Source of the DNA: a virus
IMG/VR virus record: IMGVR_UViG_3300009008_000147
Location: 1 to 33,475 of that record
DNA: 33,475 bases
Strand: one strand, 5' to 3'
Position numbers and translations under genes: made by a program. This document shows positions 6,985 to 13,571 of the stretch, in pieces; the stretch's first letter is position 1; each line of letters begins with the position of its first letter. Below the pieces are notes generated by a model that was not told the origin of the DNA, did no database searches, and saw nothing but the letters and a program-made list of their open reading frames with translations.

Positions 6985-7013
6985 TTTACATTGTCAGGAT
7001 TAAACCCGTTAAT
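6985..7013 (+). promoter_or_regulatory. Candidate sigma-70-like promoter for the early region
   Basis: TTTACA (6985-6990) and GTTAAT (7008-7013) are separated by 17 bases, giving 5/6 and 4/6 matches to consensus. They lie in a T-rich 165-base gap (6896-7060) between the radical SAM gene and the first small early gene. Apart from this the gap holds only T runs and a weak GCCC/GGGC hairpin. Confidence 0.35.
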
Positions 7014-7060
7014 AATGCGTTCTTTGAAGCCGCTTTTGTCATCACAAAAAGGAGTCGAAA

Positions 7061-7267
7061 ATGACGATCCAAAACACAAGCCGGGCCGCAGAAATTAAGG
7101 CCGAAATTTCTCAGCTCAAAAAATTTGCCGCTGAAGCCGAAAGGGATATGAAGCTGGCAACCGGGGCCGGGTACGATGAAGAGGCCTGCGAAAGTCACGA
7201 ATCACTGATGGCCTACCGTGAAGAAATCCGTGACCTGAAAATTGAACTGAAGAAGCTTCACTCATAA
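7061..7267 (+). CDS. Small coiled-coil protein
   Basis: A 68-residue protein, first of the genes preceded by the extended SD AAAGGAGTCGAAAATG. It is almost entirely helical in appearance, with heptad-like spacing in AAEIKAEISQLKKFAAEAERD and again in REEIRDLKIELKKLH. It is acidic/basic mixed with no Cys cluster or TM segment. It lies just upstream of the left inverted repeat and may be co-transcribed with the Lys-rich protein only if the left hairpin permits read-through. The family is unknown. Confidence 0.75.
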   Translation: MTIQNTSRAAEIKAEISQLKKFAAEAERDMKLATGAGYDEEACESHESLMAYREEIRDLKIELKKLHS

Positions 7268-7275
7268 CATTTTAC

Positions 7276-7325
7276 CAGGACAGTAACATACAAAAAAAAG
7301 CCCCCCTACCGGGGGGGGGGCTTGA
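7276..7325. repeat. Left arm of 50-bp inverted repeat flanking the Lys-rich gene
   Basis: This 50-base arm is the reverse complement of 8063-8114; the only difference is a homopolymer of 10 G here against 12 C there. It contains a GC-rich hairpin next to an eight-A run, so it reads as an intrinsic terminator for the - strand. Its inner end abuts the SD of the Lys-rich gene. Confidence 0.9.
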
Positions 7326-7337
7326 AAGGAGTCGAAA

Positions 7338-8051
7338 ATGAAGTCGAAAAAAAGTGCTACCAAGAAGACCGCTGTCAAGCACACCAAACCCAACCTGAAG
7401 GACGCTAAGGCAGCAGTACAAGCAGCAGTTGACTATGTTGACAGTAGTAAGAAGAAACCCGTTACCAATTCAAAGGAGTCGAAAATGAAGAACCTGAAAG
7501 CCGGAACAGTCGTCACAGAAGCCTTTAATCAGGACAAGCTGGAAGTCGAAGTTGGCCCCGCTACTCTGCTCAGGAGAGGCGACAAAACACGGGATACCGA
7601 TAGCGGTGAAAACTGGGTAGTTCATTTTGAAGTGGATTTCCCTGAACTGGAAGTTGAGCGTCTGGTAGGAAAGCCCGGGGCCTTTGACTTTCTGGTCGAA
7701 GATCGCCAGAAGAGCCGCAGGGGCAAGGAGCGGAGCCCGGTCACTGTCACCGAGCAGCCTGACGGAAATATGTTGGTTTCCTGCAAAGCCCCGAACCGGG
7801 CTGCCAAGCGCAGGTTCCCGAAAGCCTTTAAGTATGAGCGGGTGGAAGGTGGCGTTCTGTGTCACATGACAAAGGCCTCCGCTGACAAGGCTACCCCGGT
7901 CAAGAAGGCCGCAAAAAAGGCCCCGGCCAAGAAGACCACCAAGAAGGCCGTCACCGCCCCGAAGAAAGGGAAAGTAACCAAGGCCCCGAAGGGTAAATCC
8001 AAGCCCGTCAAGGCCGCAAAAGCCGACAAAAAAGCGAAGGCTAAGAAATAA
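7338..8051 (+). CDS. Lys/Ala-rich histone H1-like DNA-binding protein with two start sites
   Basis: A 237-residue protein. Residues 1-50 form a basic leader (MKSKKSATKKTAVKHTK). Residues 51-175 are a folded core of unknown family, with LEVEVGPATLLRRGDK and WVVHFEVDFPELEVERLV. From about residue 180 the chain is a Lys/Ala/Pro tail with KKAAKKAPAKKTTKKA-type repeats like those of histone H1 and bacterial H1-like proteins. A second perfect SD, AAAGGAGTCGAAAATG, lies inside the gene and leads to in-frame ATG 7485 (codon 50), so a 188-residue form lacking the basic leader is likely made too. The tail suggests non-specific DNA binding, for example genome compaction or nucleoid targeting. The gene sits between 50-bp inverted repeats. 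Confidence 0.85.
   Translation: MKSKKSATKKTAVKHTKPNLKDAKAAVQAAVDYVDSSKKKPVTNSKESKMKNLKAGTVVTEAFNQDKLEVEVGPATLLRRGDKTRDTDSGENWVVHFEVDFPELEVERLVGKPGAFDFLVEDRQKSRRGKERSPVTVTEQPDGNMLVSCKAPNRAAKRRFPKAFKYERVEGGVLCHMTKASADKATPVKKAAKKAPAKKTTKKAVTAPKKGKVTKAPKGKSKPVKAAKADKKAKAKK
7472..7487 (+). promoter_or_regulatory. Internal SD and start (ATG 7485) within the Lys-rich gene
   Basis: The sequence AAAGGAGTCGAAAATG here is identical over 16 bases to the ones that start the genes at 7061, 7338 and 14015. It is in frame with the long gene, so two products sharing a C-terminus are expected. The alternative is that the upstream 49 codons are a later addition to a gene that originally began here. Confidence 0.6.
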
Positions 8052-8062
8052 CCGAAACCCGG

Positions 8063-8114
8063 TCAAGCCCCCCCCCCCCGGTAGGGGGGCTTTTTTTTGT
8101 ATGTTACTGTCCTG
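8063..8114. repeat. Right arm of the inverted repeat flanking the Lys-rich gene
   Basis: This is the reverse complement of 7276-7325, with 12 C in place of 10 G. Identity ends sharply at 8062 and 8115. Outside the GC tract the arm has a stretch (GTATGTTACTGTCCTG) that is not needed for a terminator, so the duplication covers more than the hairpin alone. Confidence 0.9.
8066..8098 (+). terminator. Intrinsic terminator after the Lys-rich gene
   Basis: The C tract, a GGTA turn and GGGGGGC can form a strong GC hairpin, followed by eight T (8091-8098). It lies 15-50 bases past the stop codon at 8051 and should end + strand transcription. The mirror copy at 7292-7322 would act on the - strand. Confidence 0.8.
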
Positions 8115-8146
8115 AACTATATTTGTCATTCATAAAGGAGTCGGTC

Positions 8147-8323
8147 ATGGCGAAAACAATCTCCAGTTCACAGTACGGCCTCGTGGTAAACGGGGCGGTT
8201 GTATTTAAGGGCAGCCTGTATGCTGCAAAAAAGGTTCGGAAACAGAAGGGTGGAATCCTGATAAATTCCCCCCGGGCTCTGGTAGGTGACAAGTACCCCG
8301 GGCCCGCTGCTGCCAGAGTATAA
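8147..8323 (+). CDS. Small basic hypothetical protein
   Basis: A 58-residue protein. ATG 8147 is chosen because AAAGGAG ends 6 bases upstream; an earlier in-frame ATG (8123) has no SD. The sequence (QYGLVVNGAVVFKGSLYAAKKVRKQKGG) alternates beta strands with a basic patch, as in small phage proteins described as unknown. It follows the terminator at 8098, so it needs read-through or its own promoter, which I do not see. It is flanked downstream by a UUCG hairpin. Confidence 0.7.
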   Translation: MAKTISSSQYGLVVNGAVVFKGSLYAAKKVRKQKGGILINSPRALVGDKYPGPAAARV

Positions 8324-8329
8324 GTCGAA

Positions 8330-8347
8330 AAGCCCCTTCGGGGGCTT
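8330..8347 (+). terminator. UUCG-capped hairpin, possible weak terminator
   Basis: AAGCCCC and GGGGCTT form a perfect 7-bp stem around a TTCG loop, starting 7 bases after the stop at 8323. No T run follows, so it may stabilise or process mRNA and not terminate it. It lies in the 90-base gap before the DUF932 gene. Confidence 0.5.
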
Positions 8348-8413
8348 CCGGGCCGGGTTGGCCGCCCCCCGTTGATAAGACAGGCCGCATAACATTTCAC
8401 AAAGGAGTCCGAG

Positions 8414-9190
8414 ATGAGAACCAAACTGTATGACCCGTTCCTGCCAGTAAGAGTAGAGAAGCTGTTACTGCCCGGTGGGGTGGAGTCGAGCCGGAGCTGT
8501 GTCATTGTAGACACAGAAGACGGTAACCAACTGGAAGCTGGCTACATTACCAGCGGCTACGAACTGGTTCCGAACCATCAGGTAGTCGAAGTCGCCAAGC
8601 AGATTATGGAGTCAACTAATCTGGGGAACACGGAACCGCTCAGGTTAATGTTTGACGGCAAGAAGTTCAGGGCCTCCTACGCTCTGAACGAGGAGTACGG
8701 GATAACCGATGTCCCGGATGTAGGTGATATTATTCCCACTCTGGATTTGGTGAACTCCTATGACGGGAGTACCCGCTTCGGGTTCCAGATCAACGCTCAG
8801 GAGCTGGTCTGCTCTAACGGTATGATGGTTTCCCACTTCCTCGGTGACTACACCTTCCGGCATGACAACGGTAGCGGGTTCCTCCTGGACGAAGCTGGCG
8901 AACAGCTCCAGCGAATCCTTAACGGTGGGGCTTTTGATCGACTGGGTATGAAGCTGGTCAGAATGCTGGAACAGGAGTTCACAGCTTCACAGATAGCAGC
9001 TGTTCTGGTGAATATTGCTGATGTCTGCAAACTCGGTGACGCCACGATCGGGCGGGTAGTTAAGAAGCTGGAAGGGGAAACCAAGTGGGAGCTGTACCGG
9101 GCTTTCACAAATGTATTTTCACACGAACACGGGTTCGCACCAATCAGGGCGAACCGCAAGGTCAGTCGTTACTTTCTGGACGCAGCATAG
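8414..9190 (+). CDS. DUF932 phage/plasmid-like protein
   Basis: A 258-residue protein with SD AAAGGAGTCC before its ATG. The family pattern is visible: GYELVPNHQVVEVAKQIM near the N-terminus, a central LVNSYDGSTRFGFQINAQELVCSNGMMV (NSYDGS at about 117-122), and a helical C-terminal half ending in an HEHGF motif. DUF932 proteins are frequent in phages and plasmids, often near recombination genes, and their biochemical activity is not settled. The ERF-type annealing protein is three genes downstream, in keeping with such clustering. Confidence 0.82.
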   Translation: MRTKLYDPFLPVRVEKLLLPGGVESSRSCVIVDTEDGNQLEAGYITSGYELVPNHQVVEVAKQIMESTNLGNTEPLRLMFDGKKFRASYALNEEYGITDVPDVGDIIPTLDLVNSYDGSTRFGFQINAQELVCSNGMMVSHFLGDYTFRHDNGSGFLLDEAGEQLQRILNGGAFDRLGMKLVRMLEQEFTASQIAAVLVNIADVCKLGDATIGRVVKKLEGETKWELYRAFTNVFSHEHGFAPIRANRKVSRYFLDAA

Positions 9191-9198
9191 GAGGAACA

Positions 9199-9417
9199 AT
9201 GAAACGCAGAACTGTCACCAATAACCGTAACAAGGGCCGCTCACGAGGGCGGCCCGTCGTCAAGTCGGAGCCGGATCAGCAGCTCTACACGGGAATCCCC
9301 AAGAGCCTGTTCAAGAAGATGGAGAAGAACTGGAGGAAGGGCGGGTTCCCTGACCGCAGGGCCTACCTGATCACTCTGATTAAGAATGACGATTGCGCTC
9401 GTAGGCTCCGGGAATAA
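9199..9417 (+). CDS. Small basic protein, possible ribbon-helix-helix regulator
   Basis: A 72-residue protein. ATG 9199 follows a good SD (GGAGG at 9190-9194). The first 25 residues are very basic (MKRRTVTNNRNKGRSRGRP). Residues 29-65 look like a ribbon-helix-helix: a short strand (LYTGIP), a helix (KSLFKKMEKNWRKG), a turn (FPDR) and a second helix (RAYLITLIKND). RHH proteins are DNA-binding regulators, so this could be the one that binds the operator-like palindromes at 12352 and 18585, though nothing in the sequence proves it. A hairpin follows the stop at once. Confidence 0.65.
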   Translation: MKRRTVTNNRNKGRSRGRPVVKSEPDQQLYTGIPKSLFKKMEKNWRKGGFPDRRAYLITLIKNDDCARRLRE

Positions 9418-9420
9418 AAA

Positions 9421-9442
9421 ACCCCGGAGTCGAAGCCGGGGT
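9421..9442 (+). promoter_or_regulatory. Hairpin whose loop repeats the downstream SD core
   Basis: ACCCCGG (9421-9427) and CCGGGGT (9436-9442) form a 7-bp stem. The loop region reads GGAGTCGA (9426-9433), the same eight bases as the genuine SD of the next gene at 9446-9453. No T run follows, so this is not a standard terminator. It may stabilise mRNA or present a decoy ribosome site. Confidence 0.5.
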
Positions 9443-9455
9443 AAAGGAGTCGAGA

Positions 9456-9743
9456 ATGATAACCGAAGTTAATCGTTCCCAACGCACTCAATATCTTAAT
9501 CCTTCGCCCCTTGTCAAGTTAAAAATAGGAGAACTTAAAGTGGAACATTCGGAACGAGAGTACTACCTGAACAGGCTCTGCAAACTCGCTGAGCGTATGG
9601 GCCGAATCAAAGCGGTAGTATTCAGAATACAGGGCGAAAACAGCCTTAACAACAGGCAGGTGGACACTATAGAACACCACTGTAAATGCGCTCTGGAATT
9701 AATTGACGGAGCTTACAAAACGGAAGGAACAGAAAATGACTGA
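9456..9743 (+). CDS. Hypothetical helical protein
   Basis: A 95-residue protein with the extended SD AAAGGAGTCGAGAATG. It has a polar N-terminus and then helices (EREYYLNRLCKLAERMGRIKAVVF and QVDTIEHHCKCALELIDGAYK). A CKC plus two His near residues 78-83 could bind a metal, but the spacing is not a standard ribbon. Its end overlaps the start of the next gene by 8 bases (ATGACTGA), so expression is coupled. The family is not recognised. Confidence 0.7.
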   Translation: MITEVNRSQRTQYLNPSPLVKLKIGELKVEHSEREYYLNRLCKLAERMGRIKAVVFRIQGENSLNNRQVDTIEHHCKCALELIDGAYKTEGTEND

Positions 9744-10641
9744 CCATGCTACATCTGAACTCGTCCAGCAAGAACTTGAGAAGTACGAAGTTGGAGAAGT
9801 TGAGATCAACGAACTCCGGAAGCAAATGGAACCGCTACTGGAGCTGGACATTACGGAGGCCCCGGAATACAACCGTCTGGCTACAGGGCTCCGGGCTGTT
9901 GTAAAAGTCCGTACCGGGATTGATAAGCGCAGGAAGGAACTGAAAGCCCCTGTTCTGGAAGTGGGCCGGGCCATTGAAGCGGAAGGGAAACGCCTGACTG
10001 CTAAGGTGCTGGAGATCGAGGGGCCGCTGGCGAGGAAGAAGGCCCACTACGATGCGGAGATCGAGCGGGCAGCCCGGGAACTGGAAAACCGTCTGGAAGC
10101 TCTCCGGGGGCTCCCGGTGGCGGTACAGGGTGAAAACCTGTCAGACCTGCGGATCAGGAAGGGCCTTGTCGAAGCTGACGAGCTGGATAAGGATTACTTC
10201 GGTGATCGTTACGAAGAGGCCGTTAAGCTGAAGATCGCTGGCCTGAGTGCTATCCAGACAGCTATTGACGAAGCCGAGAAGGCTGAACAGGAGCGGTTGG
10301 ATTTCGAGTTCCAGAAAGAAGAGCAGGAAGCACAGGCCAAACGGCTCCGGGAAAAGCAGGCCGAACTTGACAGGCGTGAAGCCGAACAGAACCAGCGTGA
10401 AGAAACACTGAAGCTCGGGGAGGAGACTGTTGGGGTGGCGGCTGAGGCCCCGGCTCCGGAGACAGCTTCGGATAATACCACCTTTGTGCCGGAGGCCGGG
10501 CGGGTGGCAACCAACCCGGACTTCCTGAGCTGGGTAAGCCAGTATCTTATTCATAATTACCCGGATGTTTACGATGAAGTCACGGACGCTCACCTGCATT
10601 CCACAGGGCTTGACGCTCCCGAAGAATGGCAGGTGTTATAA
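9736..10641 (+). CDS. Long coiled-coil protein preceding the ERF annealing protein
   Basis: A 301-residue protein. ATG 9736 is chosen for its SD (GGAAGGAAC) and 8-base coupling to the gene before; an in-frame ATG at 9703 has none. Residues 30-130 form an extended charged helix (VVKVRTGIDKRRKELKAPVLEVGRAIEAEGKRL). A short globular part (AVQGENLSDLRIRKGLVEADELDKDYFG) and a second Glu/Gln/Arg-rich coiled coil follow at about 170-235. A Pro/Ala linker and a C-terminal alpha/beta piece end the chain. Proteins of this shape regularly sit directly upstream of ERF or RecT genes and are sometimes labelled DUF1351-like. A recombination accessory role is inferred from that context. Confidence 0.7.
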   Translation: MTDHATSELVQQELEKYEVGEVEINELRKQMEPLLELDITEAPEYNRLATGLRAVVKVRTGIDKRRKELKAPVLEVGRAIEAEGKRLTAKVLEIEGPLARKKAHYDAEIERAARELENRLEALRGLPVAVQGENLSDLRIRKGLVEADELDKDYFGDRYEEAVKLKIAGLSAIQTAIDEAEKAEQERLDFEFQKEEQEAQAKRLREKQAELDRREAEQNQREETLKLGEETVGVAAEAPAPETASDNTTFVPEAGRVATNPDFLSWVSQYLIHNYPDVYDEVTDAHLHSTGLDAPEEWQVL

Positions 10642-11966
10642 TGGCCGGGCAACGAAAGGCTAAGAAGCCCCCGACAAAAATCGTGAACAAACCACCGACT
10701 CACGCTGAACCACTGGAGGGCTTGCTCGCCAAGAAGCATCAGGTGTTATCCCGGCTGGTTGTCGAAAAGAACGGCTACAACGATCACTCCGGCTACTGGT
10801 TCGTTCAGGCAGATGACATTCTGGCGAGCCTGAAGGATCTACTTGCTGATCTTGGTCTGGTTGTGAAAACCGACTGCCTGACTATGGAGACTGAAACCAT
10901 TCAAACAACTTCCGGGAAGCCTGCGGCCCGGGTCACGGTTATGATGAAGTACACCCTGACAGATATTGAGTCTGGTGATTACGAGGAATCGACAGCCCCG
11001 GGTCAGGGGAACGATACTGGTGACAAGGCTCTATACAAAGCCCTGACCGGGGCGTACAAGTATTGGGCTATCCAAACTTTCCAAATTGCTGGTGATTCGA
11101 TGGACGCTGAAGGGGGGGCTCAGGTGGCAGTGGCCCGGCCCCTGACGGACGCTGACCGGGAAGTCGCTGTGAAGCGGGCGATTATGAACGCAGTCTATCT
11201 CGGTGGATGGCAGAAAGGAACACCCGAAGCGAAGGAAGAGATGGAAGGGGCTATGCACAGGCTCTGCGATAAGTTCAATATCGGTGACCTGAAAATGGCA
11301 GCCCCTGAGCAGCATGACGCTCTGATATTGGCAACAAGGGCCCCGGGCTTTATTCCGGCCCCGCCAGCGACCGATAAGGCGACAAAAGCGGCCCCCGGGG
11401 GTGAAGGGGTTGAAGTGCCAACTATGACGGTAGAGCAGGAGAAGGCTTTTCAAAAGTCCTACAGGAAGCAGATCGCAGAAACATTCAGCGACCTTACCCC
11501 TGCGGCCCGGAAGAAGAAAGCCGCTGAACTCGTGACCTACCTGATGGAAACCATGAACCTTTCAACCATTTCGGAAATCAGGCAGAACGAAATCACGGAC
11601 GCTGAAAACCATGTGTTGAAATGGATTCGTGATAACAAACCCGCTGAACCGGAACAGGCTGAAGAGGAAGCTGCCGAGGAGGTTCCCGGTGGACACCCGG
11701 ACGATAACGCAAAGCCCGCTCCACTTGAACCGATCACCGAAGAGTCGCTCGAGAAGTTGCGTAACATGAACCGGGCGGTTCTGGCTACCCTGTTACCTGA
11801 CGACCGCACCGAAGCGTTATTCAAAAAGAACGCAGGAGCTATCGCTCGCTACATCTGTCTGGGCCTGCACATTAAAACCATCCCGGACATGCAGGAAAGC
11901 GACCTGCCGGAAGCTCAACGGCTTGCAGCCGAGTGGGCCAAGAAGTTCCCGAAAGGTGTGAAATGA
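10641..11966 (+). CDS. erf: ERF-family single-strand annealing protein
   Basis: A 441-residue protein. Start at ATG 10641, which overlaps the preceding TAA (TAATG) and has AGGTG upstream; ATG 10626 is possible but with a poorer SD. Residues 25-160 carry the ERF pattern: YWFVQADDILASLKDLLADLGL, then GQGNDTGDKALYKALTGAYKYWAIQTFQI (G121 to I149). ERF proteins anneal complementary single strands in phage recombination and genome circularisation. The protein is about twice the usual ERF length: residues 240-441 add acidic, Ala/Pro-rich linkers and two helical blocks (around 255-340 and 375-441). No RecA or polymerase is near. Confidence 0.85.
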   Translation: MAGQRKAKKPPTKIVNKPPTHAEPLEGLLAKKHQVLSRLVVEKNGYNDHSGYWFVQADDILASLKDLLADLGLVVKTDCLTMETETIQTTSGKPAARVTVMMKYTLTDIESGDYEESTAPGQGNDTGDKALYKALTGAYKYWAIQTFQIAGDSMDAEGGAQVAVARPLTDADREVAVKRAIMNAVYLGGWQKGTPEAKEEMEGAMHRLCDKFNIGDLKMAAPEQHDALILATRAPGFIPAPPATDKATKAAPGGEGVEVPTMTVEQEKAFQKSYRKQIAETFSDLTPAARKKKAAELVTYLMETMNLSTISEIRQNEITDAENHVLKWIRDNKPAEPEQAEEEAAEEVPGGHPDDNAKPAPLEPITEESLEKLRNMNRAVLATLLPDDRTEALFKKNAGAIARYICLGLHIKTIPDMQESDLPEAQRLAAEWAKKFPKGVK

Positions 11967-12811
11967 ACTACCGAACCATAAAAGCAAGAGGGTTCTGGAG
12001 GGACCCTTGGCTGCTAGGTCAACCCTTTCTGGTGAAGGGGTTTTACAACTACCTGTTCACAGGGCCGCTGGCGAATAATGCTGGCTTGTTTGAATGGTCG
12101 CCTATGGAAATCCGCATGGACACAGCCTTGCCAGATAGCCAGATTGATAAGGCTATGGGTATACTCGAGGAGGCCCACAAGGTTGTTGTCAGCGGAGCTT
12201 GGGTGTGGGTTGTAAACTTCATAAAGCACCAGTCATCCACCAGCCCTATGATCCTGAAGTCATTAGGGAAGTCCCTGTCGGAATGTTCTGACGACTGGCT
12301 GATCGGGCAAGTGCTTGACCACTACAGTCACTTAGCTATACCCTATGAACACCCTATTGATAGGGCAGCTACACCCCCCGTTAAATATAAAAAGAAACTT
12401 AAAGTGAAAGGTAAACCTGAATTGAAAAAGAAGCTGCTCGCCCAGCGAGCGGACTATGTTGTCGATCAGTATTGTAAACTGCTACCTGATTTACCGCAAC
12501 CCCGCTCGATCGAAGGGAAGCGGAAAGATAAACTGTACACGATGCTTCAGAAACACCCGGACGAATGGTTTGTGGAGCTGTTCACTGAAGCCAGTAAGCA
12601 GGCGTTCCTGTTTGGTATCAACGATAGGGGCTGGAAAGCCACCTTCGACTTTTTCCTGCGGCCTGACAAGGCCCTGTTGGTGCTGGAAGGGAGTTACAAC
12701 AATCAGGTGAAGTCTGGCGACAGGCGAATTGATGAACCGATAACGGGGGCCCCTGAAACCCCGCCTGACCGTGAATCACAAGAAGAATTACAACAGAAGC
12801 GAAAGGATTAA
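11963..12811 (+). CDS. Replication initiator / helicase-loader-like protein (lambda O/DnaT-type layout)
   Basis: A 282-residue protein coupled by ATGA overlap to the ERF gene. The N-terminal 95 residues follow the phage replisome-organiser winged-helix pattern: RGFWRDPWLLG, FYNYLFTGPLANNAGLFEWSP, QIDKAMGILEEAHKVVV and WVWVVNFIKHQ. Residues 155-250 match the C-terminal primosome type: YCKLLPDLPQPRSIEGKRK, then SKQAFLFGINDRGWKATFDFFL, then KALLVLEGSY. Such proteins bind the origin through the N-terminus and recruit the host helicase. The linker at about 125-150 is encoded by an element repeated at a promoter 6 kb away, which suggests the origin lies inside the gene, as in lambda O. Confidence 0.8.
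   Translation: MNYRTIKARGFWRDPWLLGQPFLVKGFYNYLFTGPLANNAGLFEWSPMEIRMDTALPDSQIDKAMGILEEAHKVVVSGAWVWVVNFIKHQSSTSPMILKSLGKSLSECSDDWLIGQVLDHYSHLAIPYEHPIDRAATPPVKYKKKLKVKGKPELKKKLLAQRADYVVDQYCKLLPDLPQPRSIEGKRKDKLYTMLQKHPDEWFVELFTEASKQAFLFGINDRGWKATFDFFLRPDKALLVLEGSYNNQVKSGDRRIDEPITGAPETPPDRESQEELQQKRKD
12315..12342 (+). promoter_or_regulatory. Possible weak promoter inside the replication gene
   Basis: TTGACC (12315-12320) and TATACC (12337-12342) are 16 bases apart. The -10 overlaps a TATACCCTAT half-site. The second copy of this region, at 18577, has a better promoter in a different arrangement. It would drive the small genes from 12814, or supply transcription across the origin. It is inside a coding region and could be chance. 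Confidence 0.3.
12340..12386. other. Candidate replication origin or operator, copy A of a 35-bp element
   Basis: Copy A of the element covers 12352-12386: CCCTAT, two bases, ATAGGG, four bases, then TACACCCCCCGTTAAAT. An extra direct half-site ACCCTAT lies at 12340-12346. The copy at 18586-18620 matches at 29 of 35 positions with identical spacing. An A-rich run follows (12382-12412), as in an unwinding region. Position inside the initiator gene favours an origin with initiator sites; operator use is the alternative. Confidence 0.6.
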
Positions 12812-12813
12812 CC

Positions 12814-13179
12814 ATGAAAGGAATTGATGCGGAACGGAACCGCAATCAGAGAATCCGTTTACTGCCACCCAGTGAAGCGGGGCCGGAGGAGGTTATTGAC
12901 CTGTTGGCCCGTTATGACACCCAACTCGATTCACTCACAGCTATGTGCATGGCGTTAGAAGTGTCGGGAGCGCAAGTGGCTGTAAAAGCCCGTAACAACA
13001 CCCCGGACGGGGCCTTGTTCAGGAGTGAACTTAAAACCCCCACTGATTGGCTGGACAATAAAATCCTGTATTCCGCTGGCGACCTGGAATCAGGTGCTTA
13101 CCGTTACTCGTTGATTGTCGTCACGCCACAGAACCAACGGGTTGCGCTTGACCTGTTTACCAGCGACAGGAGGCTGTGA
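12814..13179 (+). CDS. Hypothetical protein
   Basis: A 121-residue protein with AAAGGA 6 bases before the ATG, 2 bases after the replication gene. It begins with a basic stretch, then a helix (EEVIDLLARYDTQLDSLTAMCMALEVSG) and a beta-rich end with a basic DNA-friendly tail (TSDRRL). It contains no Cys cluster, TM segment or nuclease motif. It is coupled to the next gene by a TGATG overlap. The family is not recognised; the operon position suggests a replication or early host-interaction role. Confidence 0.7.
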   Translation: MKGIDAERNRNQRIRLLPPSEAGPEEVIDLLARYDTQLDSLTAMCMALEVSGAQVAVKARNNTPDGALFRSELKTPTDWLDNKILYSAGDLESGAYRYSLIVVTPQNQRVALDLFTSDRRL

Positions 13180-13559
13180 TGCCAGCGAAAACCTACTCCG
13201 TGCCACTGGTTGACCAGATCGGGGAGCCCGGAGAAGTCGGATCGATAGTCGCATTCTGTCTGGATCACCCGTTGGCAGTATTCGCTATCCTGTACCGGAC
13301 AATGGTGTTGCAGAGTGAGCAGATGGTGGACGGCCTGACACCGACAACGGTAGCTGACAATTTCACGAACTACATTACCGTACTGAACGACTTTAAGAAG
13401 TACATACACAGGTCAACGAAAGGAGGTGAACACTGGAACCCCGCACTCATGCGGCAGATCGAAGATTTTATTTACCAGTACTACCGGGAACAAATCCCGG
13501 CCGAGTTAAGAGCGAAGCATCAGGGTATGCTGCTTCCAAATTCACTGTTGAAAAGTTGA
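13179..13559 (+). CDS. Hypothetical protein
   Basis: A 126-residue protein. ATG 13179 has GGAGG at 13169-13173; GTG 13176 in the same frame would add one residue. It is mostly helical (VGSIVAFCLDHPLAVFAILYRTMVLQSEQMVDGL, then ALMRQIEDFIYQYYREQI). The hydrophobic stretch around residues 22-42 is not long or clean enough to be a TM segment. Overlap with the gene before indicates coupled translation. The family is not recognised. Confidence 0.7.
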   Translation: MPAKTYSVPLVDQIGEPGEVGSIVAFCLDHPLAVFAILYRTMVLQSEQMVDGLTPTTVADNFTNYITVLNDFKKYIHRSTKGGEHWNPALMRQIEDFIYQYYREQIPAELRAKHQGMLLPNSLLKS

Positions 13560-13571
13560 AAGGAATCGAAC

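Noticed and set aside
7291-7320. Poly-G/poly-C tracts as CRISPR or phase-variation repeats
   Set aside because: There are no spaced repeats, and the tract lies outside coding sequence. The 10 versus 12 length difference may be sequencing error in a homopolymer.
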